Of a stretch of DNA of 64,000 nucleotides, positions 17,621 to 25,955 are shown one piece after another (position 1 is the first letter of the stretch; each line of letters begins with the position of its first letter). A program made the translations under genes and the position numbers. The DNA is from JAMQKA01 sp043951865 (GTDB lineage Bacteria; Bacteroidota; Rhodothermia; Balneolales; Balneolaceae), in NCBI RefSeq assembly GCF_043951865.1, contig NZ_JBINJF010000003.1, forward strand, positions 1 through 64,000. The letters run 5' to 3'. The notes under the pieces are model-generated. The model was given only the letters and a program-made list of their open reading frames with translations. It was not told the origin of the DNA and did no database searches.

Positions 17621-18142
17621 ATGAATACTCTCGACGCTTACCGACGACTGATCGCACTCCTGCCCATAATCATCCTGATCGGCGCGCCCGCACTGGCCCA
17701 AAATGAAATTGAACGCGAGCGAAACTCGTTGAGAGGAATCGCCGAGATGGGATTTACCGTCAACATCGAGACTAATGTATCGCTCAACGAAAAGGGGGAG
17801 CTTGAAATAAGCTCTATTAAACAGCAGGCCGTCGACAAGCTCAGGGAGGCCGGGCTGACCATTGTTCCGGATCGCGAAATCCGTTCTTCAGCGGATCTTC
17901 CCTTTCTCTATATGCACATAAACACGATGGACGCCGGCCGCGGACTGGTGCCATTTTCGATTTCCCTGGATCTCTATCAGCCTGCGCGCCTAACGCTGAA
18001 CCGTGACCTGCAGACCTCGGTAAGCACCTGGCAAACCGGCCTTGTAGGCATCGTATCGTACGACAGGATGAATGTTATAGGGGAATCCGCTGTTGGTATC
18101 CTGGACGATTTTATCAAGGATTATAACAAGGTAAACCTGTAA
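17621..18142 (+). CDS. Exported protein of unknown function
   Basis: A 173-residue protein with an N-terminal signal peptide (hydrophobic IALLPIIILIGAPALA, cleavage near ALA-QNE). The mature part looks like a compact alpha/beta domain, with FTVNIETNVSLNEKGELEISSIKQQAVDKLREAGL and a C-terminal VSYDRMNVIGESAVGILDDFIKDYN. This suggests a periplasmic protein with a terminal helix. I do not recognise a family. The 184-bp upstream region shows no RNA gene or repeat I can support. Confidence 0.55.
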   Translation: MNTLDAYRRLIALLPIIILIGAPALAQNEIERERNSLRGIAEMGFTVNIETNVSLNEKGELEISSIKQQAVDKLREAGLTIVPDREIRSSADLPFLYMHINTMDAGRGLVPFSISLDLYQPARLTLNRDLQTSVSTWQTGLVGIVSYDRMNVIGESAVGILDDFIKDYNKVNL

Positions 18143-18274
18143 AATGGTTATTTGTAAATAAAACTAGAAAGAGGGCGAAGAATTTTTTTTATTTAGCCAA
18201 CCTTTAGTTTTATAAAAATTGTATATCATTAGCAACCCCAAAGTGTTTAAACTTTTATCAAAAGTAACTAGCAG

Positions 18275-18643
18275 ATGAACATCGAAGATTTTCGTGAGTA
18301 CTGCCTTTCTTTTACCGGAGTCACCGAAGGGTACCCCTTCGACGAGGATACACTTGTATTCAAGGTTATGGACAAGATGTTTGCCATGGCCGATGTAGAA
18401 AGTTTTGACCATATCAACCTGAAGTGCGATCCAGTCAAAGCCGCCATGCTTCGCGATCTTTACCCGGAAGTGAAGCCGGGCTATCATATGAACAAACGGC
18501 ACTGGAACTCCATTGATCCCAAGGGAGAACTCGATGACGTGCTAATCAAAGAATGGATTGAAGACTCATACAACCTGGTTGTGGAGAACCTCCCCAGAAA
18601 AAAACAGAAGAAACTGGAAGCGATGGAAGAAGAGGACGACTAG
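18275..18643 (+). CDS. MmcQ/YjbR family protein
   Basis: A 122-residue protein of the MmcQ/YjbR (CyaY-like fold) family. It contains FREYCLSFTGVTEGYPFDEDTLVFKVMDKMFA (5-37), the conserved LKCDP segment and KRHWNSIDPKGELDDVLIKEWIEDSYNLV at the end. Family members are small cytosolic proteins often called DNA-binding; the biochemical role is poorly defined. The stop codon TAG is also the first three bases of a 17-bp terminal inverted repeat (18641-18657). Confidence 0.85.
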   Translation: MNIEDFREYCLSFTGVTEGYPFDEDTLVFKVMDKMFAMADVESFDHINLKCDPVKAAMLRDLYPEVKPGYHMNKRHWNSIDPKGELDDVLIKEWIEDSYNLVVENLPRKKQKKLEAMEEEDD

Positions 18644-18829
18644 CCTGCTTTTCTCACGACAATAAAGTCTGAATTCGTGTAATGCCTTGACAGGAAGCAA
18701 GTTACCTTAATTTTAAGGCTGGGATAAATCTCACAGTGTGTAGCGGGCTACGAAATAGTCCCGCCTGCTGCGTTGAAGTTGGAAATCGCCTTGCACACGA
18801 ACCAATTTCATGGTGAGAAAAGCAGGCTA
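18641..18829. repeat. 189-bp element with perfect 17-bp terminal inverted repeats
   Basis: TAGCCTGCTTTTCTCAC at 18641-18657 is the exact reverse complement of GTGAGAAAAGCAGGCTA at 18813-18829. Between them are an internal hairpin around GCGGGCT/AGTCCCGC (about 18741-18767) and the string CGCCTTGC...CCAATTTCATGGTGAGA. That string recurs in related form at 31984-32025. No ORF is present inside. The left end supplies the stop codon of the MmcQ/YjbR gene. Non-autonomous MITE-like origin is inferred. Confidence 0.7.
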
Positions 18830-18900
18830 ACACGTACCTTTCACCAGGTACTGGAGTAAAATGCTGCAAAATATTCTGCTCAGCGGTATTGTTCGGATTC

Positions 18901-19227
18901 TCAACGGTTGGAACCCGAACTCTTTTTCCACAAGCCTGAAAGGCGCTGCAGGCTTTTTTTCTCAAATCTCCATACAAATTCAAACTGTCCAAGGATAAAA
19001 CCGTAGAACAAAAACAGGATTTGGTAAGCCGGAAAGACGGTGAGAACCCATGCCAGCATCTCCAGCAGGAACGGCGTTTGGTCATTGATACCGAGCCATC
19101 CAAACGCAAATTTTCGCACATAGAGGGCGGTAAATCCGGTAATTGAGAAGATAAACAGAATCAGGAGAAGCTCTCCGACCGTCTTTATCTGCCAGCGTTT
19201 TTTTAATTTTTCAATCAGCTGATTCAT
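18901..19227 (-). CDS. Small membrane protein, probable DUF6787-like
   Basis: A 108-residue protein: a short basic N-terminus (MNQLIEKLKKRWQIKT), two hydrophobic helices (about 17-40 and 52-80) and a basic tail. The LKKRWQI...IFSITG opening resembles the DUF6787 family seen in Bacteroidota; that assignment is from memory. It overlaps hemL by 4 bp (ATGA), so it is the last gene of the heme operon. No function can be assigned. Confidence 0.6.
   Translation of the reverse strand: MNQLIEKLKKRWQIKTVGELLLILFIFSITGFTALYVRKFAFGWLGINDQTPFLLEMLAWVLTVFPAYQILFLFYGFILGQFEFVWRFEKKSLQRLSGLWKKSSGSNR
18933..18961 (+). terminator. Plus-strand terminator-like hairpin inside the 3' end of the opposing gene
   Basis: AGCCTG (18933-18938) pairs with CAGGCT (18949-18954) and is followed by a T-run on the plus strand (18954-18960). 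It lies antisense to the last codons of the membrane-protein gene and could stop plus-strand transcripts from the MmcQ/YjbR gene before they enter the convergent heme operon. The stem is short, so strength is uncertain. Confidence 0.45.
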
Positions 19228-20528
19228 CCGTTGGCACGCTTGTCGAGTGCAGCTTCAATAGACTGGTCGGCTGCTTTTATCGTTTTGTCCAGAAGCTCTT
19301 TGGTATGGGTGGTGGCCAGGAACCAGCTTTCAAACGGTGAAGGCGGTAGGTAGACTCCCCGTTTCAGCATTTCATGGAAAAATGCCTTAAACAGCTCTTT
19401 GTCAGTCGTGTCTGCAGAGTTGAAATCGGTAACCTTCTGTTCGGTGAAGAATATGCTGCTCATGGAGCCTACGCGATTTACATGGTGGGCGACCTGGTGT
19501 CTATTGAGCAGTTCAAGCAGCTCTGCCTGCAGGTAGGCCGCCTTTTTTTCCAGGTCATCATAATGGTGGGGATTCTCATGGAGTTCTGTAAGGAGTGCAT
19601 ACCCTGCGGCCATCGCCAACGGATTGCCCGAAAGCGTGCCCGCTTGATAGACCGGTCCATCCGGCGAAACCACTGACATGACCTCCCGCTTGCCACCAAA
19701 GGCACCAACCGGCATCCCGGCTCCTATGATCTTGCCATAGGTCACCAAATCTGCTGTTACGCCGTACCGCTCCTGAGCCCCCCCTTCGGCTACTCGAAAG
19801 CCGGTCATCACTTCATCAAAGATGAGAACTATCTCGCGGGCGTCACAAAGTTCACGGAGTCCCTGCAAAAATCCTTTCTTTGGCGGAATGCATCCCATGT
19901 TTCCCGCGACCGGTTCCAGGATGATGGCTGCCACTTCATCATCGTGCTTATCCAGCAGCTGCTTGACACTGTTGAGATCGTTGAAATCAGCGATCAGGGT
20001 GTCCCGGGCCGTCCCCCTGGTTACTCCCGGACTACTGGGTGATCCGAGCGTCAGGGCACCACTGCCGGCTTTAATCAGGAAAGAATCTCCATGACCGTGA
20101 TAATTCCCCTCAAACTTGATAATCTTGTCCTTCCCGGTATAACCGCGAGCCACCCGAATGGCGCTCATCGTGGCCTCGGTACCGGAATTCACCATGCGAA
20201 TTTTATCCACACCGGGTACCATATCCCTGACAAGCTCCGCCATTTTCACCTCAATCTCCGTCGGGGCCCCGAACGAGGTAGACTTCGCTGCCGTTTCCTG
20301 CACAGCCTTTACCACCGGTTCCCAGGCGTGCCCCATAATCATTGGTCCCCACGACCCCACAAAGTCGACATATTCCCTGCCGTCGACATCGGTAAGGATG
20401 GAGCCCTTGGCTTTCTCCACGAATACGGGCGTTCCACCTACCGAATTAAACGCGCGGGCCGGGGAATTGACTCCGCCCGGAATAAATTTTTGCGCTCGTT
20501 TAAATAATTTTTCGCTCTTCTCTAACAT
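19224..20528 (-). CDS. hemL: Glutamate-1-semialdehyde 2,1-aminomutase
   Basis: A PLP enzyme converting glutamate-1-semialdehyde to 5-aminolevulinate (C5 pathway). I place the start at the ATG at 20528 (MLEKSEKLFKRAQKFIPGG, 434 residues). The frame stays open to another ATG at 20570, but the extra residues are not conserved-looking. Motifs are PGGVNSPARAF, SGTEATMSAIRVARGYTGK (phosphate region), IFDEVMTGFRV, and VTYGKIIGAGMPVGAFGG with the Schiff-base Lys. It is downstream of hemB and 4 bp overlapping the following small membrane gene. Confidence 0.94.
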   Translation of the reverse strand: MLEKSEKLFKRAQKFIPGGVNSPARAFNSVGGTPVFVEKAKGSILTDVDGREYVDFVGSWGPMIMGHAWEPVVKAVQETAAKSTSFGAPTEIEVKMAELVRDMVPGVDKIRMVNSGTEATMSAIRVARGYTGKDKIIKFEGNYHGHGDSFLIKAGSGALTLGSPSSPGVTRGTARDTLIADFNDLNSVKQLLDKHDDEVAAIILEPVAGNMGCIPPKKGFLQGLRELCDAREIVLIFDEVMTGFRVAEGGAQERYGVTADLVTYGKIIGAGMPVGAFGGKREVMSVVSPDGPVYQAGTLSGNPLAMAAGYALLTELHENPHHYDDLEKKAAYLQAELLELLNRHQVAHHVNRVGSMSSIFFTEQKVTDFNSADTTDKELFKAFFHEMLKRGVYLPPSPFESWFLATTHTKELLDKTIKAADQSIEAALDKRANG

Positions 20529-20588
20529 AACATTGGTAAAACTTTTCTGTTTGCCAGGAACGCGGTTCATCGTGTTTCCTGGTTCAGA

Positions 20589-21581
20589 TTATTTCCTGTT
20601 CAACAATTTCGAAGCCGCCTTGGCGAAATAGGTGGCGATCAGATCGGCGCCAGCTCGTTTAAAACCGATCAGCGCCTCCATCATCGCCTCCTCTTCATCC
20701 AGCCAGCCGTTGGCGGCAGCGGCCTTTAACATAGCGTATTCCCCGGAAACATTGTATACTGAAACCGGCAGCTGCACCGACTCCTTCACCGCCCTGATCA
20801 CATCCAGGTACGGGAGGCCGGGTTTGACCATCACAATATCGGCGCCCTCCTGTTCGTCCATCCGGGCCTCTTTAACTGCTTCGCGCACATTCGAGGGATC
20901 CATCTGGTAGGTCTTCTTGTCGCCGAATCCGGGAGCGGAATCCAGCGCGTCGCGAAACGGCCCGTAATAGCTGGAGGCGTACTTGGCGCTGTAGGCCATA
21001 ATGCCGGTGTGCTTGAAGCCGTCGTCATCCAGGGCGTCGCGCATGGCACCGATGCGGCCGTCCATCATGTCGGAAGGGGCCACATAATCTGCACCCGCTC
21101 TTGCATGACTTACGGCTATTTCAGCCAGCACTTCGACCGACTCGTCATTCAAAATTTCACCCTCTTCAACTATCCCGTCGTGGCCATAGCTGCTGTACGG
21201 GTCCAGCGCGATATCGGTCATCACCAGCATATCGGGAAATTCTTTCTTGATCGTTCTCACCGACCTCTGCATCAGTCCTTGCTCATTCAGCGCTTCAGTC
21301 CCTTTATTATCCTTTTTGTCGTCCGGTACCTTCACAAAAACCAGCACGGTTCGAATCCCAACCTCTTTCAGCTCCCGAATTTCATCCATCAGCAGATCCA
21401 GCGTGTAGCGGAAGTAGTCGGGCATGGAGGGGATCTCTTCTTTCCTGTTTTCCCCCTCCATCACAAATACCGGGGCGATAAAATCGGCCGGCTTCAGGTG
21501 GTTTTCGGCCACCATATCGCGGATGGCGCTGCTGATTCGTAATCTTCGCGGCCGTTGGTAAGGAAATTGTCCGTATGGCAT
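20589..21581 (-). CDS. hemB: Delta-aminolevulinic acid dehydratase (porphobilinogen synthase)
   Basis: A 330-residue enzyme that condenses two 5-aminolevulinate molecules to porphobilinogen. Active-site segments are YSAKYASSYYGPFRDA (about 200-215) and VMVKPGLPYLDVI (about 251-263), each with a Schiff-base Lys. The metal-site segment reads DIALDPYSSYGHDG and lacks the Cys triad of zinc enzymes, so it belongs to the magnesium-type group. The N-terminal RPRRLR arm is conserved. It is followed by hemL 61 bp downstream, and an inverted repeat lies upstream at 21605-21687. Confidence 0.95.
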   Translation of the reverse strand: MPYGQFPYQRPRRLRISSAIRDMVAENHLKPADFIAPVFVMEGENRKEEIPSMPDYFRYTLDLLMDEIRELKEVGIRTVLVFVKVPDDKKDNKGTEALNEQGLMQRSVRTIKKEFPDMLVMTDIALDPYSSYGHDGIVEEGEILNDESVEVLAEIAVSHARAGADYVAPSDMMDGRIGAMRDALDDDGFKHTGIMAYSAKYASSYYGPFRDALDSAPGFGDKKTYQMDPSNVREAVKEARMDEQEGADIVMVKPGLPYLDVIRAVKESVQLPVSVYNVSGEYAMLKAAAANGWLDEEEAMMEALIGFKRAGADLIATYFAKAASKLLNRK

Positions 21582-21604
21582 AATCTAAAATTAGTTATTT
21601 AACG

Positions 21605-21687
21605 GAACGCGGATAACGCTGATTAGGCGGATATTCCCTGATTATATCTATCTGCGATGATCCGTCCATTCGGTGTCATCCGCGTTC
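21605..21687. repeat. Palindromic intergenic repeat between hemF and hemB
   Basis: GAACGCGGAT (21605-21614) and ATCCGCGTTC (21678-21687) form perfect 10-bp terminal inverted repeats around an AT-rich centre containing ATCTGCGATGATCCGTCC. An eroded relative may be present at about 46108-46200 (ACTGATACTGCAGATTAACC and TCCGCGTTC). The right end touches the hemF stop codon. It could shape the operon mRNA between hemF and hemB. Confidence 0.6.
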
Positions 21688-22706
21688 TATTTCTGATTTT
21701 CGAATTCAATCCAGTCAATGGGATTTTTCAGGCGCTTCAATAGATACGCTTCTCGGCTGTTTTCTTCAACCTGGAAATCGTAATCCCACCGTACGCGCGG
21801 GGGCAGACTCATCAGGATTGATTCGGTACGCCCGTCCGTTTTGAGTCCGAACAGCGTGCCCCGGTCGTGAATCAGGTTAAACTCCACATAGCGACCGCGC
21901 CGTATCTCCTGGAAATAGCGCTGTTTATCATTATATGGCTCATCCCTGCGGCGCTTCACAATGGGAACGTAAGAATCCAGGAAAACCTTGCCCGCATCGG
22001 TGGTAAAGGCGTACCAGTCTTCGGCTGAATAATTTTCGGAGGGACGCAGGTAGTCAAAAAACAAGCCCCCTATACCGCGGGCTTCTCCACGGTGAGTATT
22101 ATAGAAGTACTCGTCGCACTCTTTCTTGAACCTTGGATAGAGCTCATCTCCGTGTCGATCGCACACCTCTTTGAACACGCGGTGAAAATGGACGGCGTCT
22201 TCATCCCACAAATAGTAGGGGGTCAGATCCGCCCCTCCGCCGAACCACTGGTCGCGAATTTCGCTCATATTTTGGTCATCGTAGAGCTCAAAATAACGGA
22301 AATTGGCGTGCACCGTAGGCACCATCGGACTTTGGGGATGTATGACGAGAGAAATACCGCCGGCCCAAAACCAGCCCTGTTCCACGTCGAATCGCTGGCG
22401 AATCAGCTCCGGGAGTTCTCCATACACCGTTGAAACATTCACTCCCCCTTTCTCAAAAAGATCTCCTTTTTCAATGACACGGGTGTGGCCTCCACCTCCG
22501 CCTTCGCGCTCCCAATCATCATGGCGGAACTGGGCTTTCCCGTCCAGCCCCTCCAGCGTAGTACAAATTTCGTCCTGAAGATCGTAGATAAATTGAATAA
22601 ATCGTTCTTTGATCGGGCGCTCGGGGTCCCCCTTCGAAGGGGGTGCAGGGGGATGGCGATCCGGTGAATTCTGTTGGTTATTTCGGATTATACTGTTTCC
22701 TGTCAT
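21687..22706 (-). CDS. hemF: Oxygen-dependent coproporphyrinogen III oxidase
   Basis: A 339-residue enzyme that oxidatively decarboxylates coproporphyrinogen III to protoporphyrinogen IX with O2. Motifs are DDWEREGGGGGHTRV (about 63-77), GGISLVIHPQSPMVPTVHANFRYFE, WFGGGADLTPYYL and RRGRYVEFNLIHDRGTLFGL, all characteristic. The first 30 residues (through SPDRHPPAPPSKGDPERP) are not part of the family and are encoded by a palindromic repeat at 22627-22653. No other start codon exists between the repeat and the conserved RFIQFIYDLQDEI. Oxygen dependence implies aerobic heme synthesis. Confidence 0.95.
   Translation of the reverse strand: MTGNSIIRNNQQNSPDRHPPAPPSKGDPERPIKERFIQFIYDLQDEICTTLEGLDGKAQFRHDDWEREGGGGGHTRVIEKGDLFEKGGVNVSTVYGELPELIRQRFDVEQGWFWAGGISLVIHPQSPMVPTVHANFRYFELYDDQNMSEIRDQWFGGGADLTPYYLWDEDAVHFHRVFKEVCDRHGDELYPRFKKECDEYFYNTHRGEARGIGGLFFDYLRPSENYSAEDWYAFTTDAGKVFLDSYVPIVKRRRDEPYNDKQRYFQEIRRGRYVEFNLIHDRGTLFGLKTDGRTESILMSLPPRVRWDYDFQVEENSREAYLLKRLKNPIDWIEFENQK
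22627..22653. repeat. CCCCTTCGAAGGGG palindrome inside hemF coding sequence
   Basis: TCCCCCTTCGAAGGGGG is a 16-bp perfect palindrome, extended by TGCAGGGGGA. It encodes PPAPPSKGD near the HemF N-terminus. The same core occurs at 22843-22872 just downstream of the hemE gene and, in degenerate form, at 8863-8898. It appears to be a short REP-like family that has been read into protein here. Confidence 0.65.
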
Positions 22707-22842
22707 TATTTTTCCAACTATCTGATTTGCTTAGCTTAATGCGTTTAGAGGACAGGAGGATTAACCCTGGTTCTAGCGAATTAGATGACTAAAACAAGCT
22801 GATAACCGGTAAACGCACTATCGTAATAACTAATTTATCTGG

Positions 22843-22872
22843 TCATCCCCCTCAATCCCCTTCGAAGGGGAC
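22843..22872. repeat. CCCCTTCGAAGGGG palindrome between hemE and hemF
   Basis: TCATCCCCCTCAATCCCCTTCGAAGGGGA, sharing the CCCCTTCGAAGGGG core with 22627-22653 about 215 bp away. It sits just past the 3' end of hemE (minus strand) in the 183-bp hemE-hemF spacer. The stem could protect or attenuate the operon transcript. No T-run follows, so it is unlikely to be a full terminator. Confidence 0.6.
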
Positions 22873-22889
22873 TCTCAAATGCGTCTGTG

Positions 22890-23939
22890 CTAATCTGTGG
22901 TACCGTATTCCTTGACAGTATCGATGAAGGCGCGGGCGTGATCTACGGGCACATTCGGTAAAATACCGTGGCCGAGATTGGCGATGTATTTATCTTTGCC
23001 GAACCGTTCGATCATTCGCCTGGTTTGGCGCTTAATATCATCGATGGGCCCCAGCAGTTTTGTGGGGTCTAGGTTGCCCTGCAACGTCAGCCGGTTGCGC
23101 GTGGCTTCACGGGCGTATTCCGGGGTGATGGTCCAGTCTATACCCAGGGCCGCGGCGTTGCTTCTGAAACTAAGGCGCTCCAGGGCGTACCAGCTGCCCT
23201 TGGCAAAAAGGATCACCGGCACTTCGTCGATCTCCTCCGCGATCTCCATAAGCGACGGCATCGCCCATTCGTTGAAATCTTCTGGACCAAGCAATCCGGC
23301 CCAGGAATCAAACACCTGTACCGCCTGGGCGCCGGCCTCGACCTGTGCTCTCAGGTAGTCGATAGTAGCACGGGTCAGCTCCTTGAGGACATGCCGGGCC
23401 GCGTTGGGGTGTTGATACAGAAACGCCTTGGCCTTGTCGAAATTCTTGGATCCCTCTCCCTGTACCATATAGCAGAACAGCGTCCATGGTGCCCCTGCAA
23501 AGCCGATCAGCGGGACACGTCCGTTCAGCTCATTCCGGGTCAGGGTGATCGCCTCCATCACGTGATGCAGCTTCTCCGGCACATCCTGCGATAGTATGGC
23601 AAACGCATCATCCGTCGACTCAATCGGGTTGTGCAGCACCGGACCCTTGCCTGATACCAGCTCCACATCGATTCCCAATGCCTGGGGAACGGTCAGAATA
23701 TCTGAAAAAATAATGGCCGCATCGGGCTCCAGCTCATCGATCGGCTGGAGGGTGATTTCACACGCCAGCTCGGGGGTCTCCACCCTTTCAAAGAAGCTGT
23801 ATTTTTCGCGGATTTTCATGTATTGCGGCAGGTAACGGCCCGCTTGCCGCATCATCCAGACAGGTGGTCGTTCTACTTCTTCTCCCCGCAAGGCGCGCAA
23901 AAAGAGATCGTTTTTAAGAGCTGGAAAGGTTTCTTTCAT
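22890..23939 (-). CDS. hemE: Uroporphyrinogen decarboxylase
   Basis: A 349-residue enzyme that decarboxylates the four acetates of uroporphyrinogen III to give coproporphyrinogen III. The N-terminal signature PPVWMMRQAGRYLPQY includes the substrate-binding Arg at 31 and 35. IIFSDILTVPQALGIDVEL supplies the catalytic Asp, and GFAGAPWTLFCYMVQG and QVFDSWAGLL are conserved downstream. Length is standard. It lies between hemD (137 bp upstream) and hemF. Confidence 0.95.
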   Translation of the reverse strand: MKETFPALKNDLFLRALRGEEVERPPVWMMRQAGRYLPQYMKIREKYSFFERVETPELACEITLQPIDELEPDAAIIFSDILTVPQALGIDVELVSGKGPVLHNPIESTDDAFAILSQDVPEKLHHVMEAITLTRNELNGRVPLIGFAGAPWTLFCYMVQGEGSKNFDKAKAFLYQHPNAARHVLKELTRATIDYLRAQVEAGAQAVQVFDSWAGLLGPEDFNEWAMPSLMEIAEEIDEVPVILFAKGSWYALERLSFRSNAAALGIDWTITPEYAREATRNRLTLQGNLDPTKLLGPIDDIKRQTRRMIERFGKDKYIANLGHGILPNVPVDHARAFIDTVKEYGTTD

Positions 23940-24076
23940 ACAATGCTTTTTAAGTGGTCATGCAATTTTGTTAACAGTTACTGCTGATTCTTTGAACCTG
24001 AGCCGAGTGCCAATTTACATAATTCGTGATACGCAATATTAGAGATGATTCAACCCGGCACAGTATCCATCGCGGG

Positions 24077-24811
24077 CTACTTCACTTTTTCTTTGCTGAA
24101 CAGGTAATTTGAAACGTTCCTCAACAGTGTTTCGGTTGAGGGTTCATCCGCAATTTTCACCAATTGTCCCGAGGCTTTCTCCAATGCTTCCCCGGTTGTA
24201 GAACCAATGGCGAACAACGCGGGAAGATTTCCTGCATCCTCAAATCCCTGCCCTTTGGCAAACCCTTCCACGGCACTGGGACTGTAAAACAATATGGCCG
24301 AAATTGGTTCTTCCGGCAGGTATACTTCGTTGATAATGGTCTTGTATACCTCGAGCTCAGTCACTTCAATTCCCGCTTTCCCAAGCCCGTTGACGAGCTC
24401 CGGGCGACTCAAATTCCCGTGAAAGTAGAGCACTGCATCTGTTTTTCCTTCATCCGCGATCAGACGAGCCAGGTGCTCAGCGTCTTGTGTTATCGGAATT
24501 TTTGCATCAAGTCCGAGTTCCCGGAGGGCCCCCTGCGTCTTGCTGCCGACGGCAAAAAGCTGCGTCTCGGGCCGCACTTGCAATCCGGCGTTTATCAACT
24601 GCTCCAACGCTTTAACGCCGTTACTGCTGGTAAAAACCCACTCCGCCCTGGGGTTCTCGTTGATCACGCGCAGTACATCATTCCAATATTCGGGAAATTC
24701 AAATTCCAGTGCCGGCTTAATTATGGGATTCAGTCCGAGTACCCGCGCGTACTCAATCTCCTGGCCCGAAAGCGGTCGCGTGACGAGTATGTTCTGCTTG
24801 TCGTGTCGCAT
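24077..24811 (-). CDS. hemD: Uroporphyrinogen-III synthase
   Basis: A 244-residue protein of the poorly conserved HemD family, which cyclises hydroxymethylbilane with inversion of ring D. Recognisable features are NILVTRPLSGQEIEYARVLG at the start, WVFTSSNGVKAL (about 55-66), FAVGSKTQGALRELG, and ILFYSPSAVEGFAKG and FAIGSTTGEALEKA in the second domain, the expected two-lobe pattern. Position between hemC and hemE supports the call. A 208-bp spacer holding two long hairpins separates it from hemC. Confidence 0.9.
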   Translation of the reverse strand: MRHDKQNILVTRPLSGQEIEYARVLGLNPIIKPALEFEFPEYWNDVLRVINENPRAEWVFTSSNGVKALEQLINAGLQVRPETQLFAVGSKTQGALRELGLDAKIPITQDAEHLARLIADEGKTDAVLYFHGNLSRPELVNGLGKAGIEVTELEVYKTIINEVYLPEEPISAILFYSPSAVEGFAKGQGFEDAGNLPALFAIGSTTGEALEKASGQLVKIADEPSTETLLRNVSNYLFSKEKVK

Positions 24812-24851
24812 GGTGATCAGTGGCAGTAGTCAGTGTGTCAGTGAACAATCC

Positions 24852-24904
24852 AGCTCGAAACGCTGCTTCGTTTGTATCAAGTTCTCGAAGCAGCGCTTCG
24901 AGCT
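24852..24904. repeat. Long hairpin in hemC-hemD spacer, first of a pair
   Basis: AGCTCGAAACGCTGCTTCG (24852-24870) pairs with CGAAGCAGCGCTTCGAGCT (24886-24904), 18 of 19 positions, around a 15-nt loop. No T-run follows on either strand. It is adjacent to a second long hairpin at 24930-24989. Confidence 0.75.
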
Positions 24905-24929
24905 ACAAACATCATACCTGTGTGTCTGT

Positions 24930-24989
24930 CGCGAGTGTCTCGCTCGTGCCACAACACAAGTCTTCAATAGCACGAGCGGGACGTTCGCG
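24930..24989. repeat. Long hairpin in hemC-hemD spacer, second of a pair
   Basis: CGCGAGTGTCTCGCTCGTGC (24930-24949) pairs with GCACGAGCGGGACGTTCGCG (24970-24989) at about 16 of 20 positions around a 20-nt loop. Its sequence differs from the first hairpin. The pair lies 30 bp past the hemC stop codon, and translation of hemD would have to begin after both structures. Confidence 0.65.
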
Positions 24990-25019
24990 CTATTTCGGTA
25001 GTATCTTTTTGTGGATTTC

Positions 25020-25955
25020 TTATTCTTCCTGTTCCGTTTCCTTCATCTGGTCGATCACTTTGGAGGCGCCCTGCTCCAGCAGCTCCTCCGCCGCGCGGTG
25101 TCCTAATTCTGCTGACCGGTCTACCGGCTCGGTGATCTCAAAATCAAACCGCTCGCTGCCATCCAGCATCAGGGCTACGGCTTTGAAGTGCAGCATGTCA
25201 CCCTCGATTGAGGCATATCCGCCGACGGGCGCACTGCATCCGGCTTCCATGTCGTGCAGGAAATCGCGCTCAACGCGGGTGCATAGTTCCGTCTCACGGT
25301 GGTTCAGGTCGTTCAGCTGCCGTTGCAGCACCAGGTCCTCCTCCCGGATCATCACGGCCATGGCTCCCTGGGCGGCCGCGGGCACCATCCAGTCGAGGTA
25401 GGCGCTAATATGCTCGCCCAGCCCGATACGCGTGAGTCCCGCCGCAGCGAAAATAGCCGCGTCCCATGCGTTCTCCTCCACCTTTCGGAGACGCGTGTTC
25501 ACGTTGCCACGGATGTTGGTGATGGTGTGGTTGGGATAGCGATTGAGCCACTGCGCGCGCCTGCGGTTACTGCTGGTGGCGATGGTTGCTTCACAGTCTG
25601 TATCTTCCAAAAAATCGGTGCCACCAGGCGCAACCAGTGTGTCCCGCGCATCGGCCCGTTCGAGTACAGCGGCCACTTTCAGGGGCAGCGGGTTTTCTGT
25701 GGGAAGATCTTTGTAGGAGTGGACCGCCAGGTCGATCTCGTCGTTCAAAAGGGCATCGTCCAGCGCCTTGGTGAACACGCCCTTGCCCCCCATTTCGGTG
25801 AGCGGCGTGGTGAGATCGATATCCCCCTCCGACTTAACGAAAACAAGCTCGGTTTCATGGCCGAGCCTGGAGAGCTGTCGGGCAACCGTTTTCGCTTGCC
25901 AGGTTGCCAGTTCGCTTTCGCGCGTGCCGATACGAAGCCTCTTTCGTTTAATCAT
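25020..25955 (-). CDS. hemC: Porphobilinogen deaminase (hydroxymethylbilane synthase)
   Basis: A 311-residue enzyme that polymerises four porphobilinogens into hydroxymethylbilane. The N-terminal RIGTRESELATWQA, the HSYKDLPTE segment with catalytic Asp region, and the arginine-rich SSNRRRAQWLNRYP and IRGNVNTRLRK substrate loops are present. Cys240 in HDMEAGCSAPVGGY is the expected attachment site of the dipyrromethane cofactor. It overlaps hemA by 8 bp, indicating tight coupling. Confidence 0.96.
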   Translation of the reverse strand: MIKRKRLRIGTRESELATWQAKTVARQLSRLGHETELVFVKSEGDIDLTTPLTEMGGKGVFTKALDDALLNDEIDLAVHSYKDLPTENPLPLKVAAVLERADARDTLVAPGGTDFLEDTDCEATIATSSNRRRAQWLNRYPNHTITNIRGNVNTRLRKVEENAWDAAIFAAAGLTRIGLGEHISAYLDWMVPAAAQGAMAVMIREEDLVLQRQLNDLNHRETELCTRVERDFLHDMEAGCSAPVGGYASIEGDMLHFKAVALMLDGSERFDFEITEPVDRSAELGHRAAEELLEQGASKVIDQMKETEQEE

